Assembly (NCBI GenBank): GCA_907165065.1
Contig: OU015544.1
Coordinates: 1,240,001-1,304,000, forward strand
Length of the DNA: 64,000 bases
Source: Caprimulgus europaeus
Taxonomy: Eukaryota > Chordata > Aves > Caprimulgiformes > Caprimulgidae
Direction of reading: 5' to 3'
The notes beneath the pieces were generated by a model, which was not told the origin of the DNA, did no database searches, and saw only the letters and a program-made list of their open reading frames with translations. Both the position numbers and the translations under genes were made by a program. Below, piece by piece: positions 25,111-37,078 of the stretch (position 1 is its first letter; every line of letters begins with the position of its first letter).

Positions 25111-27106
25111 TAGACCCTAATACATATACTGCCTTTGTCTCTTCTCTCGTTAAGAATTGAATAGGATGGCCTAGTAATTAGAATGTGGAAGGCATTGCTT
25201 TGGTGTTGATGCTTTTTGAGCTAATTGGTTTGAAAATTATATTTGATGTAGCTCTAAGGGATGTTGGCACAACACCTTCTTGGGACAGGGACATCCTGTG
25301 CTCCCGTGTAACTGCAGAAGTAGGCACTTTGAGGCAGGGACTTGTCTTTTTAAAAAAAATATTATTTATTAAAGCCACATTTACCTTCCTAGTTGAATAC
25401 ATAGGAAGCATTGCCACATGTAAATAATTCTTCTCTCGCAGGTGTGAAGACCTTGAAATTACCTTGGAAAAGGATTAGCTTCTCTCTTCCCTGAATGAGT
25501 ACTTAGTTCAGACCCTGGTAAAGCAGAGATTTGAGCTAAACTGGGTTTGGATTTCTGCATTCTGCATTCTTGGAAAGCTTTTGTTGTTGGGTGGGGTTTT
25601 TATTATAAAAAGGTTTAAAAATATATAGTTCTTGAGCAGACTGGGATAAAAGACAGGTCTGGAAACATGCAGGAGGCTTTCCTAGGTCAGTGGTTGTGCT
25701 CATCTTCTTCAGTCCCGCCTCTGATGGTGAAGTGTTAGGAAGATGTTGATCGTGTCTGTAGATCCTTTCCTTGGATTCTGAAGTGGGATTGCTTTAATCT
25801 GAAAACACTGAAACTTCAGAAACATTTTATTTTGATCTCTTGAGTTGATGAGTCTTTGCTTTGGACAAGCCCACGGGGTGGCTTTGGATCTGCACCTTGT
25901 ATGTGTACAGTGGATTTAGGGTGGGTGGGAGGTACTGGGAAATTCAGAGAAGGGAGATGCAGTTCTTAAATTGAGAGATAAGCCTAACAGTAAAGATTCA
26001 GCTTTATGGGATTTAAGTGTCTTTTATTTGATAATGGAATTGTTTTATGGTACAAATTGAAGTCTCGAACCTGTTGTTGGCTCTCTGCAGAGTCCTATAC
26101 GATCACCTTAATAAGGTACTACAGTGTGGTGGAGCTGTTGTGTGAGGATGAAGTGAACTTTAAAATTTCCCCCAAGGTTTTCAGTGATAAAAAGAACACT
26201 TAAAAATGGCTGGGGAGTATGTGGATTTGTTATTTAAATGGGTTCAGTCTTGCAGTGAACAAAAGCTTGCTTCCCTTTACTTTGCAGCTCCGTCTTCTCT
26301 CCCTTCTGGTGGCGGGCAGGCGTGTGCCTTTTCTCCGTGTTTTTCTGTGGCTGCTCACAGGGGCGAGTCAAGTCAACACCAAGTTGTGATCCTGCTTTGA
26401 TTGGTTTGTGTGTTTATTATACTGCAGCTTCAGTGCTCTTTAGTGTCTTAAGGCTTGGTTTAGATGCTACAGGTATCTAGATGGCTGAGGTATCTGGTCT
26501 TTAGATATCAGCAGGTGACACTAAACTGTGTTGCAGGTCTTCAAATACTGGGTTAGGGCTGCTGGCTGTCCGTGTCCCAGTGAGGTCCATCGCAGGGTTT
26601 TGCTCAGAGGAATATTTTACTGGTGTCCCTCGGACCTCTGCTGCTCAGATTCCGTCTGTCCACATAGCTAACCCTGGCTCAGGGATCAGTCTGGACGGGA
26701 GCTGTCTGTGAGTGCAATTCTCCTTCCCCAGACACGGGGATGCTGGCTGCAGCCTGCTCTGCAGCACCAGCCTCTCCTCCCTCCTCCATCTGCACACATC
26801 AGCACGGCAGGCCTCTGCCAGCTGGGCAGCAGCAGACACTGGGGCTTGGCTGAAGCGCTGGCAGGGTAAGATCCTTCCCAGCTCCGTGTCTCCCTTATGG
26901 TTGTTTGGTAAATCATTCCCTTCCGGAGCATCAGCCAGTGGAAGGCTGCAGTCGAGGGCTGGCGGCTCTGGCGGTGGCGTTGGCCGTGGGTGGCTGTGTG
27001 GCATCCTCGGGGTGGGCACGGGCAGTGATGGTCCTGGGCGTGTGCTCGGGGTGTGCACCCCGCGGTCAGCATTCGGTGCCAACCCAGACAAGGTGGGGTG
27101 TTTGAG

Positions 27107-27436
27107 CACAGGATGGTTGAGGTTGGAAGGGACCTCTGAAGGTCGCATCTAGTCCAACCCCCCTGCTCAAGCAGGGACTCCTGGAGCACATGAACCAGGA
27201 TTTTGTCCATGTGGTTTTTAATGCCTCCAGGGAGGGAGATTCCACACCCTCTCTGGGCAGCCTGTCCCCGTGCTCAGTCACTCTCCCAGGAAAGAAGTTC
27301 TCCTTAGGTTCAGGTGGAACTTCCCGTGCTGCAGTTCATGCCCGTTGCCTCTCATCCTACTGTTGGGTGCCAGTGAGAAGAGTCTGCCCCGTCCTCTACA
27401 CACTCTCCCCTTAGATATTTATAAACACTTGTAAAT
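27107..27436 (-). mobile_element. CR1 LINE, truncated 3' end (antisense to MSI2)
   Basis: Second CR1 copy, of a different subfamily from the one at 3999. Plus-strand phrases are GATGGTTGAGGTTGGAAGGG, CCAACCCCCCTGCTCAAGCA, CACACCCTCTCTGGGCAGCC, AGGAAAGAAGTTCTCCTTAG, TTCAGGTGGAACTTCC and TGCCCGTTGCCTCTCATCC, then TTAGATATTTATAAAC. The order and text match the inverted 3' region of avian CR1. It is 5'-truncated; only the 3' end of the element, with no intact ORF, is present. The far boundary is approximate because the sequence passes into AT-rich repeats at 27420-27475. Confidence 0.94.
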
Positions 27437-27475
27437 ATTTAGATATTTATAAATAAATAATAGATACTTATTTAG
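27414..27475. repeat. AT-rich (ATATTTATAAA)-like simple sequence
   Basis: Three copies of a TAGATATTTATAAA-like word occur in the 60 bp at the CR1 5' edge. This looks like local duplication of CR1-derived sequence. Confidence 0.55.
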
Positions 27476-28079
27476 CTGGATTGAGCAGAAATGCTCTTCT
27501 GTTTTGTTTCTGTGGCATTGCAGCGTGGTTTGCTGTGTGGGGATGCTGTTCCGTGCTGGCTGCAGCGTGGATGCCCACGGTGGCACCAGAATTCTGCTCC
27601 TGGGGCACCCGGTGACGCCTGCAAGTGCACCCGGGTGAATTTCTTTCAAACTCGAATACCCAGACAGAAATTGGAGGCCACAATGTAGATATTTTCTAAA
27701 CCAAACTTCCATTATTACTTTTTTTCTTTCTCATGGGTTCTCCGTGTTTAAAAGTGGGCCTGAAAGACAGAAATGTTTAAAAGGGGTTAAATAAACTGAA
27801 GCAAACCACAGTGTATTTCCGTTCGGAGTTAAAACAAGATGTTGCGGATTGACTCAAAATGAAATTTTTCTTTTTCTTTTTTTTTTTTTCTTTTAAGTTT
27901 TGCCAACAAACTGAAAACATGTTTGTTTAATCATAGGCAAATTTATCCTCCTGTTTTTTTGGTTCTGTTTTGTTTTCAGTTTAGGCAGCAAATTGAAAAA
28001 TGAAACTGTTCTGCCAGCGCTACTTCCAGTGAGGATTGCTCCGAGGAGGCCGTGTGCCTCCCTGTTCTATGCTTTATCT

Positions 28080-28320
28080 AGGAGCCATCAGAATTTGTTC
28101 GCTGATTAATACCTTGGAAATTATAAATTAACCATATGGAACAATACTTCAGTTTAAGTAACTTGTATGTTCTTGGTGATAGCTAATCCCCTTAAAACGT
28201 GTTTTTAATGACCAGTTTGTTTTCACCTGAGGTCAATAATGCTCTAAAAATGGCTGTTAACTGCACCAAAGACATTTTTTTTTGCCCAAGGAGGAATGCT
28301 GCTGTGCACCATATTTAATG
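28080..28320. other. Candidate conserved noncoding element
   Basis: AT-rich segment with CGCTGATTAATACC, ATTATAAATTAACC, ACCATATGGAACAATAC (an E-box and a SOX-like ACAAT word) and GATAGCTAATCCCC. Dense, non-repetitive transcription-factor-like words and no transposon signature. Inference only. Confidence 0.28.
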
Positions 28321-28779
28321 GTCTAATACGTTTTATTTCTGCCTTACCTTCTGGATATGCTGGCTTTTTATTTTAGTGGCTGTGTTGGAAAAAACCCTGT
28401 TTATTTTCTGTCTGCCCATGACTGCTCTTCCAGCCACGCGAGGTGTGCGGTGACCGAAGCAGTGGTAGGAGCCCGTCGTGGCTTTGGGCTGGTGCGTTCC
28501 CGGCTGCGGAGCGAAGGGTGCTCAGCCCAGTGCCTGCCCGCGCAGGTCTGCGATGCTGTGGGTCATAAAAGTCATGAGGAATATGAAAACTTCAGACAAT
28601 GGGCTGTGGTAATTCTCCTGCCTCCTTCTGCTTAATTTTTGTGCTAATTTATTGCTCCTCTATATTCCTACTTCTGTCACCTAAATGCAAATGCACTGGC
28701 AGGCTGCTTTATGGGTAACACTTAAAAAATAATGGTGCTGTAATGAATGGGGAATTGCAGCGGAGATCTTGCTGGAGTG

Positions 28780-28890
28780 CTTGCAATATCCACATTAATT
28801 TCAAATGAATTAATTGCAGTTAATACTATTGTATTTAAAACCTGTCAGAAGCCATAACGATGATTAGGGTGTAGGTATAAAATGTTATTT
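28780..28890. other. AT-rich homeodomain-like block
   Basis: CACATTAATTTCAAATG, AATTAATTGCAGTTAATAC and TTGTATTTAAAACC lie together, with four TAAT-type cores in about 60 bp. Candidate regulatory element by motif density only. Confidence 0.22.
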
Positions 28891-30665
28891 CAGAGCAGCA
28901 TCAACATGTTTTAAAAGAGCAGTGGATGGTGTTAAAGTGTGTCTGACCTAATGGCCGTCATCAGCAGCTTTTGTGCTCAGCCCGTCTAGAAGAGATGAAT
29001 CAAAAGTACCTAATTGAGGAAGAGAGGGGCCATAAACCCATTCACGTTTTCCCTCCATCAGAAGTGGGCAGGTTCTTCACCCCGGTGCTGGCGTTGAGAG
29101 CAGTGGCAGGATGAAGGAAGGGTTTTATCTGGGAGGGCTTTGGGTCCTGTTGATCGCTGGTGCTGGGCTTGAGCACGCTGCTGCTAAACCTCACCTGTCA
29201 CCCGTGGGTGGTTCCAGCACAGACAGAGGAAGGTGGAAACAGCGTGCACGGAGCTGTGAAAGGAGCATTTCTTTAACAGTTATTTCCAGTCCTTCAGAAC
29301 AAAATTGATGTTATGGCAAATATATTTATTATTCAGTAGTTAATACTCTAAAGCAAAAATAGCCCAGTGCCTTTCACTTCAGTCCTTGTTGGTGATGCTT
29401 TGAGCATCTGCAGCAGGTCCGTGGATTTCCCCCTTGGGAATGTGTCTTTGCTGGAGTGGTGGTTGGTACCCAGGTGAGCCAAGGATGAACTGACACTGCA
29501 GGGCTGACATTACCAACCCTGTGGCGCTGCTGGGTTCTGGGGGGAGTCCCTGAGGTTTCTTGCAGGAATATCCCACCTCTCCTCGTGTGCCGTGCGAGAG
29601 GCCGAGATGCTCTTTAGCTCCCTGCAACAAGGCAGAAGAATTGCTGTTCTTGGTACAGGCTGGGAGCTGTGCAAGGGTGGTGAAAAGCTACCAGTGCTCG
29701 GTGATTCACCCTGCAGAGTGGGTGACAGTGGGACGTGGGGTCCGGTCTCTGTGCTTCCCGCAGCCCCCGCTCCAGCGAGGCGGCATGGCCCAGTTTGAGC
29801 ACCTCGGGACCTGGAGGGGAAGCGCCTCACACGTAAGGAAACCCGCAGTGAGGGAGTGCGGTGAAGAGGCCGCTGCCACTAGATCACCTCCCTGGTTACC
29901 TGTTCAATAAGCTGGTGGTGGTCACAGCAGAAGCGTGAGCCTCCTGCACGGCCGTTCCCATCGCCTGTCCCCGGTCTCCCTGTCAGTGTCCGCGCTGCTG
30001 GCATTGGCGACCGGCTGTTGGTCCCATTGCATCTTCACTCCTGGTGCCTGCAGTGACGGTTACAGCTGCAATCCCTGCCTGGTAGCGGTGGGGGATCAGA
30101 GGTCCTTCAGCTTGGGCAGTTAACGTCAAAAAATAAAAGTCTTTTCTTCTAAGGTGAGATAAAAGTGAACAGAGCTTTACTGAGCGTTCTCCCCGGGGTG
30201 AGAGCTGTCTGAGGGCAGACCCACGGATGCCGTTGCACACGGGCTAAAGATCTTTGCAGCTTTGAGAAACCTGGAGAGTCAGGAGAGCAGGGAGGCACAG
30301 CAAGCTACTGCGGAGCATTTCCAGCCCCAGCCATCTTCTGTGCCCGTTCACTCCATCAGAGAGGCTCCCACATCTTCACACCTGGCTGAGAGAAACAGGC
30401 ACGTAACTCTTTTCAGTTTAACCACTTGTATTTCTATTTTAGTTCTTTGCGTCTGGCTTTGAGGAACACTGCACCTGCAGTTTGTCTCCTGGTAGTGGAA
30501 AGCACAGAATATAATCTCACAGATTAAGACAGCTGCATTTTGTTCATCTCGAGCATGAGTTCTGCTTGACGATTTGTAGATACAGTTTCCATTTGACACA
30601 AAGGCAGGGACTGATTCTGGCATGTGTGGGGCTGATAAGATTTCAGGCCAGATCTTTCTTTTTTT

Positions 30666-30690
30666 AAAAAAAAAAGAAAAGAAAAGAAAA
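30666..30690 (+). repeat. (AAAAG)n microsatellite
   Basis: An A run followed by three GAAAA units, directly after a T run. Simple repeat. Confidence 0.88.
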
Positions 30691-33600
30691 CCCCCTTGAT
30701 GTGTTACATAGTTCAGTAATCAGTTTCCAGGTTCTTTAATTAGATCTGTGCTTTAGCTGATTTAGCTGCCTGTCTCAATACACAAATGATTTATAAAGGG
30801 AGAAAAAAAGTATGTGTTAATCTCCAGTGAGTGATACTCTGTGCTGGAGTCGTTTGTATTAGGCATGCTACAGTATTCAGTCTTCCCTTTAGCAAGGAAT
30901 TCAGCTTCATTTTTTAAAAGGAATGACAGAGGTTTACAGTTGTATTGTTAAAAGCTTTTTATTGATGTAGATTTGTATGTATGTTTACATTTGTATGTAA
31001 ATGTAATTATTTAGTGAAGATTAGCAGTCATTTGAGGCTCTATCGTTCCATTTTGTGTGTTACTAGTCATTTGCAAATCCATTTCAGTGTAGGTCAAAAA
31101 TTATGGTTCCTATTATATTTAATGCATGAAGTGTTCCTGATTCACCATTTCCTTGGACAGCTCTTCTGCTGCAAATTTTATCTGATCTCTTTCAAAAGCA
31201 GCAGAGAGTTCATCATAGTCTCTGCCGTTCTGAATCCATCCCTACATGGTGGTTTGGTAGCCGCTTCCTGATGAGGAAATCTGGGCTGTGGAACATATTG
31301 AAACCATGGCTGACTCTCTGTTTAATCAGTTAGCTGGTGGTGGAGACATTTGGAATGACATTAGTGTGTCCGAGCTCGGCCTTGGGCTGCGCTGCCTGGG
31401 TTTTTGAGGTCTGATAGCTGTTTTCTGGTGGGATTTTCTTCATGATCAAGGAGCAGGACTGAGCTTTTCTGCTCGCAGCGCACCTTCAGCACGTGTCAGT
31501 CTCCTTCCCTCTGCGCTGAGAGGCCAAGTGGTGCTGGACATGGCCCGTGTGATGCTCCAGGAACGATCAGAACAGTTCTGCTTCCTCCCTTCTCTGTAGT
31601 TAGAATAGAATTTGGGGCCTGAGGGTATCCTGGCTCCCTCTTGTAATTGCATCATTCCTGCTATTAACTAAAGAGAGCAGATTCTTTTTTTTTTTTAAAT
31701 AAAAAATAAAAGCTTCCTCATATGCATTCTTGAGTGGTGTTTTAGTTTGCAGCTACTCCCGTTGGAATGCATCCAGACACCAAGTCCTTATGTTTCCTTC
31801 ACATCCCCAAACTCTTCTGTGTAATTTGCATTTCAGCACCGCTCAGTTGCACTTTGCTCAGTGGAGGGGAGGGAGGGTCCATGTGGTAGCGTGTGCTGAT
31901 TTGCATATGTTGCTAATTGTAATGGGGATGCTCTGCTTCCTTCAGGCAACCAACCAGGATGTGTTTGTTGTAATATCCTGTTGGTTTAAGGCGAGAGGTA
32001 AATCAGCACTTGCTCTGCTTGATGTACGCCTGGAATCTTGGTTTGAGGATTGGTGGTAGAGGTCTGAGGCGCTTGGAGGACGCGGTCAGAGAGCGGTGAG
32101 CTGAAGCGCGTTACTTCAAGAGTTGTTGCAAAAACTTTGGGAAGTGAACTTTGCGGTTTGCTAACTGAAAATACTGAAGGGAAGAAGCAGGACAGGGCAC
32201 TGCTGGGGGGCAGCATGATGTGTCAGTTGGTGTTTCAGCCTTTGGCAAACACTACAGCATCTCCAGAACTGCCTGCCTGGCAGCCAGGCCTGCGATAGCC
32301 AGCCGTGTCCTAGGGCTTTGGTTTTCTGGAGGTGTGTGTTTCCAGGTGTCAGGTCATGCTGATTAATCTTCTGTGTTTTTTAACAAGATCAGGATTGGAG
32401 GGGAGATTAATAAACTCCAGTCTGCTGGTTCCCAGCTGCGGTTGGCAGACAGGGGAGTCCTATCTAAACTTGCAGGACTTTTAGACCTTTTTTTGCAGAA
32501 GAGCTGCATTAATGCAACTGCATCTTCTTGTCATGGGCCGGTGTGCGGGGAGCCCACGAGCAGTGTCCAGGCAGTGCCAGCACAAAGCCTTTCTGCTTTA
32601 GGTACTGTTATGCTTTGATCACCTCCCCAGAGCGTTTGCTCTCTGCAGTCTCGGTCCTGCTGGAAGGTTCTTGGCAAAGGTTGAATTGTGACCAGCCCAG
32701 ATGAGCCAGCCCAGGGAAGAGGTTTCTGCTCCTGACCCGTGGTTGCATTAGATGCAAATTATTCTGAACCCCCCTTCCCTGCAAAAGTGTTTCCTAATGG
32801 CTTTTTGAATTTGGACTTTCCCTTCCAGAGCTGGTGGAATTTCCTGGTGGCTGTTTGTGTGTTTTGTAGCTGGAGCATGGCTTAATGGCGGAAAAGAACC
32901 TGGTGCTGGACCAGGCAAATGCTCCTCAAGTGGCTCAGGGTGCTGCCCACAGCATCCTTCCCCAGCGCTCTCGGTGCTGTCTACACGGCTGTGTTCTAAC
33001 TCTGGTAACAGCAAATATGCTGTTTGTGTTTTGGAACACACTTAATTAGTGCTGTTAGGAAATGGACATAAAAATAAAATGGGGCTGCAAGGAGATGTCA
33101 GATTCACTTTTGACTGTTGCAGCGAGGGCTGCAGGTGGTGACAGCGCGGAGCAGCGCGTTGGGTCCTTGTTAATGCTCCTTCCCCGAGAGCTCCGGAGCG
33201 GTTCCCTTGCCAAAATGCTTAGGATGATGATGGTGATTATTATTAATTTTTAGTTGTTTTTATTATGATTTATCTATCTATTATTTGCAGTGCTGGTAAG
33301 TGAGTAGCTCCAGACAGGTCCTACACGGAGGCCAACCTGTCTGCTCACAAAACAAGGAGCAAGCTTGGTGTCCGCGGGATTTGTTCCTTGCCGAAGTGGC
33401 TGGCTGCACGCGAGGCCGTTACACCGTCAAACCCACTGCTGAGGTGTGTCCCAGACCCATCCTGGGTGAGGAGGGTGCTTGTGGTCAGGTGAACGTGTGC
33501 TTGATAAGTGGATTGAGCTTTCCAGCTCATCTTGGGGATTTGGTTCTGCATCTGTGTCTTGTCTGCTGTGGGTTGCAGAGGCTTGGCCAGGAGCGCCCGC

Positions 33601-34849
33601 CTCCGAGAGGAGGGGAGCAGAGGGAGCAAGGGCGGTGCGGTGGGAGCAGTGTGCTGCTGGCAATTGCCACATTAGTCTCAACAAACAAACTGGATGCAGT
33701 GCTGGCTGGATTTACATCCAGGATCCTCACAGCAGCAGAAAGGGTTCTGTCTGCTCTGACTCATGAAGCTGATTTTAAAGAAAATGAACATTTTTTTTAA
33801 TCCTGTTTTCCATCCATTTTCGCCCTCCTTTGATGAAAACACTTGAAACACCTTTTTAACTCTATGTTTTAAATGCTTTTTTATAGCCATGAAATACACC
33901 CTTGTGTGCTTTTCAGGACTTTTTAATTTTTAAAAGCCCTCCTTACTGCTGCTGCATAAGGAGAAATTTTTAGATTATGGGGAGAAGGAAATGTGACATT
34001 CTGTTCTGTATTAAAAGTTAATTTAGGGCAGAACTGAAGACCAAGAAAAGCATCTTTTTTTTTTTTTCCCCGTATCTCCTTGTAATGGAATTGACCCCTG
34101 ATACCTCTGCAGGATCTGGCACTGGGGCAGAGCACGCTGGCTGCTGCAGCTCCAATGCCTGTCCCTGCTTAGTCCTGATGGGAATGGGTGTGTGAGGACT
34201 GGAGGAACCTCTGGGCCACTGGGCCTGGGTGCAAAATGTGTTGTTTGTTACTGGGAGCTATAAAAACTGCTGTTTTATACTGGACCATGCCCAGTCCCCA
34301 TTGTCCCCATGGGATGAGGTGTGATCTGAAAGGCATAACTCATGCTGGTGCCAAGTCATAGCCCTGAGTTGGTTTGTGTCCTTGTCTCTTACAGTAATTC
34401 TTTGGTCTCTTGCTGACTTTGGGCATAGCAGACTATTAAAAATGACAAATTAATTCAGATTGTGGTCATGGAAACAGGATTTTTCCCTAGGACAGCTCTT
34501 GTCACTGCTGAGGTTGATAAAAGCCTTTGATACCATGGATCTGGAGAGAAGAATAGGTTTGTATAAATAGACAGGTAGGAGAGATCCGGGATGGTCTCAG
34601 CCTTGTGGAAGAGAAAATACAACTTTGCTGTAATCCTCACGGTTCCCTTCCTCCTCCAGTAGCATTAGCTGGAATCTCTCTCTGAAGCCTTTTTACAAGC
34701 CCTGGGCAGGAGGAGTCACAGGCATCCTGCGTCCCCCGGAGCGGTCCCTCTGCGGTGGAGCCGAGGCTGTGGAGAAGGCAATCCCGCGTCCCTCGGCTCT
34801 AAATTAGCTCTGTGGCCTGGAGCAGAGGTAGCAACTGGAGGGTTGCTAC

Positions 34850-35070
34850 TGAGACTTAATTATGCAATTGTAATTTTCTATAAAATGCATCATAAAACCT
34901 ATTCATGCCTTATATTGGCTTGAAAGAGTTATTCCAGCCTCTCCAGTTGTTGAATACACACTTTAGGAAATTGCCTAAATCTATATTTTTCTTGGAGCAG
35001 TCCTAGCCAGCCTCACAGGTTGCTAATAAATATTTCATAACCTGCTATAAAGGATTATTAAAATAATTTA
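34850..35070. other. AT-rich candidate noncoding element
   Basis: Contains CTTAATTATGCAATTG, ATAAAATGCATCATAAAACC and later AATAAATATTTCATAACC and AAAATAATTTAAAT. Homeodomain and POU-like words in AT-rich context. Inference only. Confidence 0.22.
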
Positions 35071-35360
35071 AATATCAAAACAACTGTGCCTCCTTGGCCC
35101 AAGCAAAGCCCAGAAGCAGGTTTTGGTTCATTCCCGTGACCTCTCTTGGTGTGCTATTAGAATGCCCTAAATTGTGGGCCCTATGTAAACGCTGTGTTGT
35201 TCTTACTGGCTTTGAATTTCTTCTGCCATTACATCTGATTTTTTTTTTTTTTAACACTGGTAGGTAAAACATATTTTTGTACTTCCACAACATTTTCAGT
35301 GAAGGATTTAAAAATGTCTAGTGTGCATTAATTTAACCTGAACTCCTTCCTCAGGAGGAG

Positions 35361-35446
35361 GAACTGCTTTTCCCATTTTAACAGTCAGAAGGGTGGGAGG
35401 AGAACCCGAGTTTCCACCTGCCTCCATTCTTGCATTTTATCCATCC
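35361..35446 (-). mobile_element. Possible MIR-like remnant, internally deleted
   Basis: The plus strand shows TTTTCCCATTTTAACAGTCA followed by AGAACCCGAGTTTCCACCTG, resembling the two ends of an inverted MIR core with the middle missing. Similarity is short and could be chance. Confidence 0.4.
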
Positions 35447-35561
35447 CATTGGTACAACAAATAAGAAATTAGAAGGGGGAGGGAGAAAGAGGCTGACACA
35501 GCAGTTACCATAGCTGAGAAATGGGGCAAGCCTACTATTAATTTCTGACAATTTTAGGTTG

Positions 35562-35577
35562 TTTTTTTTTTTTTTTT
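35562..35577 (+). repeat. Poly-T run
   Basis: Sixteen T following GTTG. Simple repeat. Confidence 0.88.
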
Positions 35578-36229
35578 CCAAAGTGAATCTGCAGCAATTA
35601 AATCCCCTGAAATCACCTTTTCCCTCTGGAAGAGGCAGTGCCCTGGGGATGCCGTGCCATGGGCAGGCTGCCCGGGGTGTCTGCAGGACCGAGCCCCACA
35701 GCAGAGCCGTTTGCTCGTCACCGTGTGGGAGCAGAGATCCCAGACCGAGTGTGTGTGATGAGCTGAGCTGGGACCTGGCCCGGGAGCTCTCGTCCTGCGT
35801 GCTCGAGGGTGGTGCTGGGGTGGGGTTCCCACAGCAGTGGTCGGACTCTGGGTGGTGTTTGTGGCCTTTCAGGGCTCTTTGTTCTGCTCAGTGGACGTTA
35901 TTGAAGTTCTGTTTCCCAAGCCGTGCTGCGGGTTAAAGCGGGAATGGCAGCGGGATCTTTATTTGTGTGTGCAGTGTTTATGTATGTAAATGACTGGTGT
36001 GTTTGCCTTTATCTCTAGATATAAATACAAGAGATGTACACAAATATAAGGAGAGGCACAGGAAGCTCGTTTTGTTTAAGCCAAGCACAGCACATGAAGC
36101 CATCATGCCCTGACACTTGTTTTATAGCGGAAAACAAAACGGGAGGCATCTCGCTTCTGTGGGGAGAAAGTTGCTGCTTCTGTACATGTTGGACACTGTG
36201 ACTGTAGCACACAAAAATCATTGGGGGTT

Positions 36230-36246
36230 TTATTATTATTATTATT
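36230..36246 (+). repeat. (TTA)n simple repeat
   Basis: Five to six TTA units after GGGGGTT. Simple repeat. Confidence 0.85.
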
Positions 36247-36341
36247 TTTCTTTTGCTGAAGACTTGGAAAAAAAAAAGATGCAGACTAAAAATAAAAACC
36301 ATAATTTTTGATATAACTGTGGAAACATGGTTAGTTCTAAC

Positions 36342-36355
36342 ACAGCAGGTGGCGA
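36342..36355 (+). promoter_or_regulatory. CTCF-like core site
   Basis: ACAGCAGGTGGCGA fits 12 of 14 positions of the CTCF core CCASYAGRKGGCRS by hand alignment. A single motif match in 64 kb is weak evidence, and binding is not shown. Confidence 0.3.
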
Positions 36356-36404
36356 AGGGACTCAATCGGCAGAAACCAGCAGTGCTTTCAGTGCAATCAA
36401 AGTT

Positions 36405-36600
36405 AAGTGCAGAAATTTAATTAAATGGTAGCAAGGCTGGCAGAAACTTTGTAAAGCAGCAGTGCATTGTCAGATTCAACAATTATTTCAAGGAACACAA
36501 TCCACAGATGGCGTCTAATTGATAAATTAAGGTTCTGGTGCCTGATTCTGCTTACATTTAAAGATTCTCTTTTCTTAAATAAAACCTTAAAATTTTAAGG
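36405..36600. other. Candidate conserved noncoding element
   Basis: Contains CAACAATTATTTCAAGGAAC, ACACAATCCACAGATGGCGT (a SOX-like word and a YY1-like ATGGCG) and TCTAATTGATAAATTAAGG (paired homeodomain cores). The density of distinct factor-like words and lack of repeats make it the best-looking enhancer candidate in the upstream intron, by eye only. Confidence 0.3.
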
Positions 36601-37030
36601 CTGCATGGCTGTTCTGAAAACATAACAAGCTGGCCTGAGGTTTTGGGATTGAGAAAGGCACACTTCTCGTGTTAAAGGGAGAGGGTGTTTGGTTCAGATT
36701 TTCCTTGGCTGTGCTTCATTCTGGAGAAGATGTGTTATGTTGTGGGCAAGGCTCTTAATGGCAATCTCGGGTGTTTAGAGCTCAGCTCCTGTGGACCTTC
36801 TCTGTGTGCTGGGGCAGGTAGTCAAGTAGTCTCTCAGCTTTTAAAAGCTTTTTAGCTTGCTTGTCTATGCCTTAAAGCTCTCCATCCACTCTTGGTCCTC
36901 ATTATCAGCAAATGCAAATCCTTCAGGGCTTGATATCCTACTTTGCAAGTCCTGTCTAGCACTAGCTTGGTCAACCTAGGGGACCAAGCACGGAAGGACA
37001 GCGATGAACATCTCATTGCCATGGGCACTT

Positions 37031-37078
37031 GTCTTTTTTTTTTCTTTTTTTCTTTTTTCCTTTTCCCTTTTTTTTTTT
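37031..37078 (+). repeat. Polypyrimidine tract
   Basis: About 48 bases of T with scattered C, ending TTTTTTTTTTAAGGAGG. On the sense strand of MSI2 it would be a strong PTB-type pyrimidine tract. No good exon follows. Confidence 0.88.

Larger units (their letters stand above)
19915..27106 (+). other. MSI2: Intron, no gene seen; AT-rich islands and a GC-rich patch
   Basis: AT-rich blocks at 20320-20440, 22920-23290 and 24825-25110 alternate with GC-rich stretches such as 21130-21400 and 26640-27080. The GC-rich parts yield overlapping ORFs on several frames (for example 20961-21485 minus with 21005-21574 plus), the pattern expected from stop-poor composition and not from a gene. An exon-like segment at 22483-22556 is listed separately. 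Confidence 0.75.
27437..36400 (+). other. MSI2: Intron, no gene seen
   Basis: Mixed intron with T-rich tracts (27868-27898, 31686-31696, 34058-34069, 35239-35251, 35562-35577), an AAAAG repeat at 30666-30690 and a short ATT repeat at 36230-36246. AT-rich enhancer-like blocks lie at 28080-28320, 28780-28890 and 34850-35070. ORFs such as 29560-29910 plus and 33300-33800 plus show no recognisable domain. Confidence 0.75.

Noticed and set aside
26645-27210. Overlapping proline-rich ORFs on the minus strand
   Set aside because: Composition artefact of GC-rich sequence next to a CR1 element; the 5' part is in CR1 sequence.
33300-33800. Plus-strand ORF of 166 residues
   Set aside because: No domain, overlaps other frames equally open in GC-rich sequence, and no splice or promoter support.
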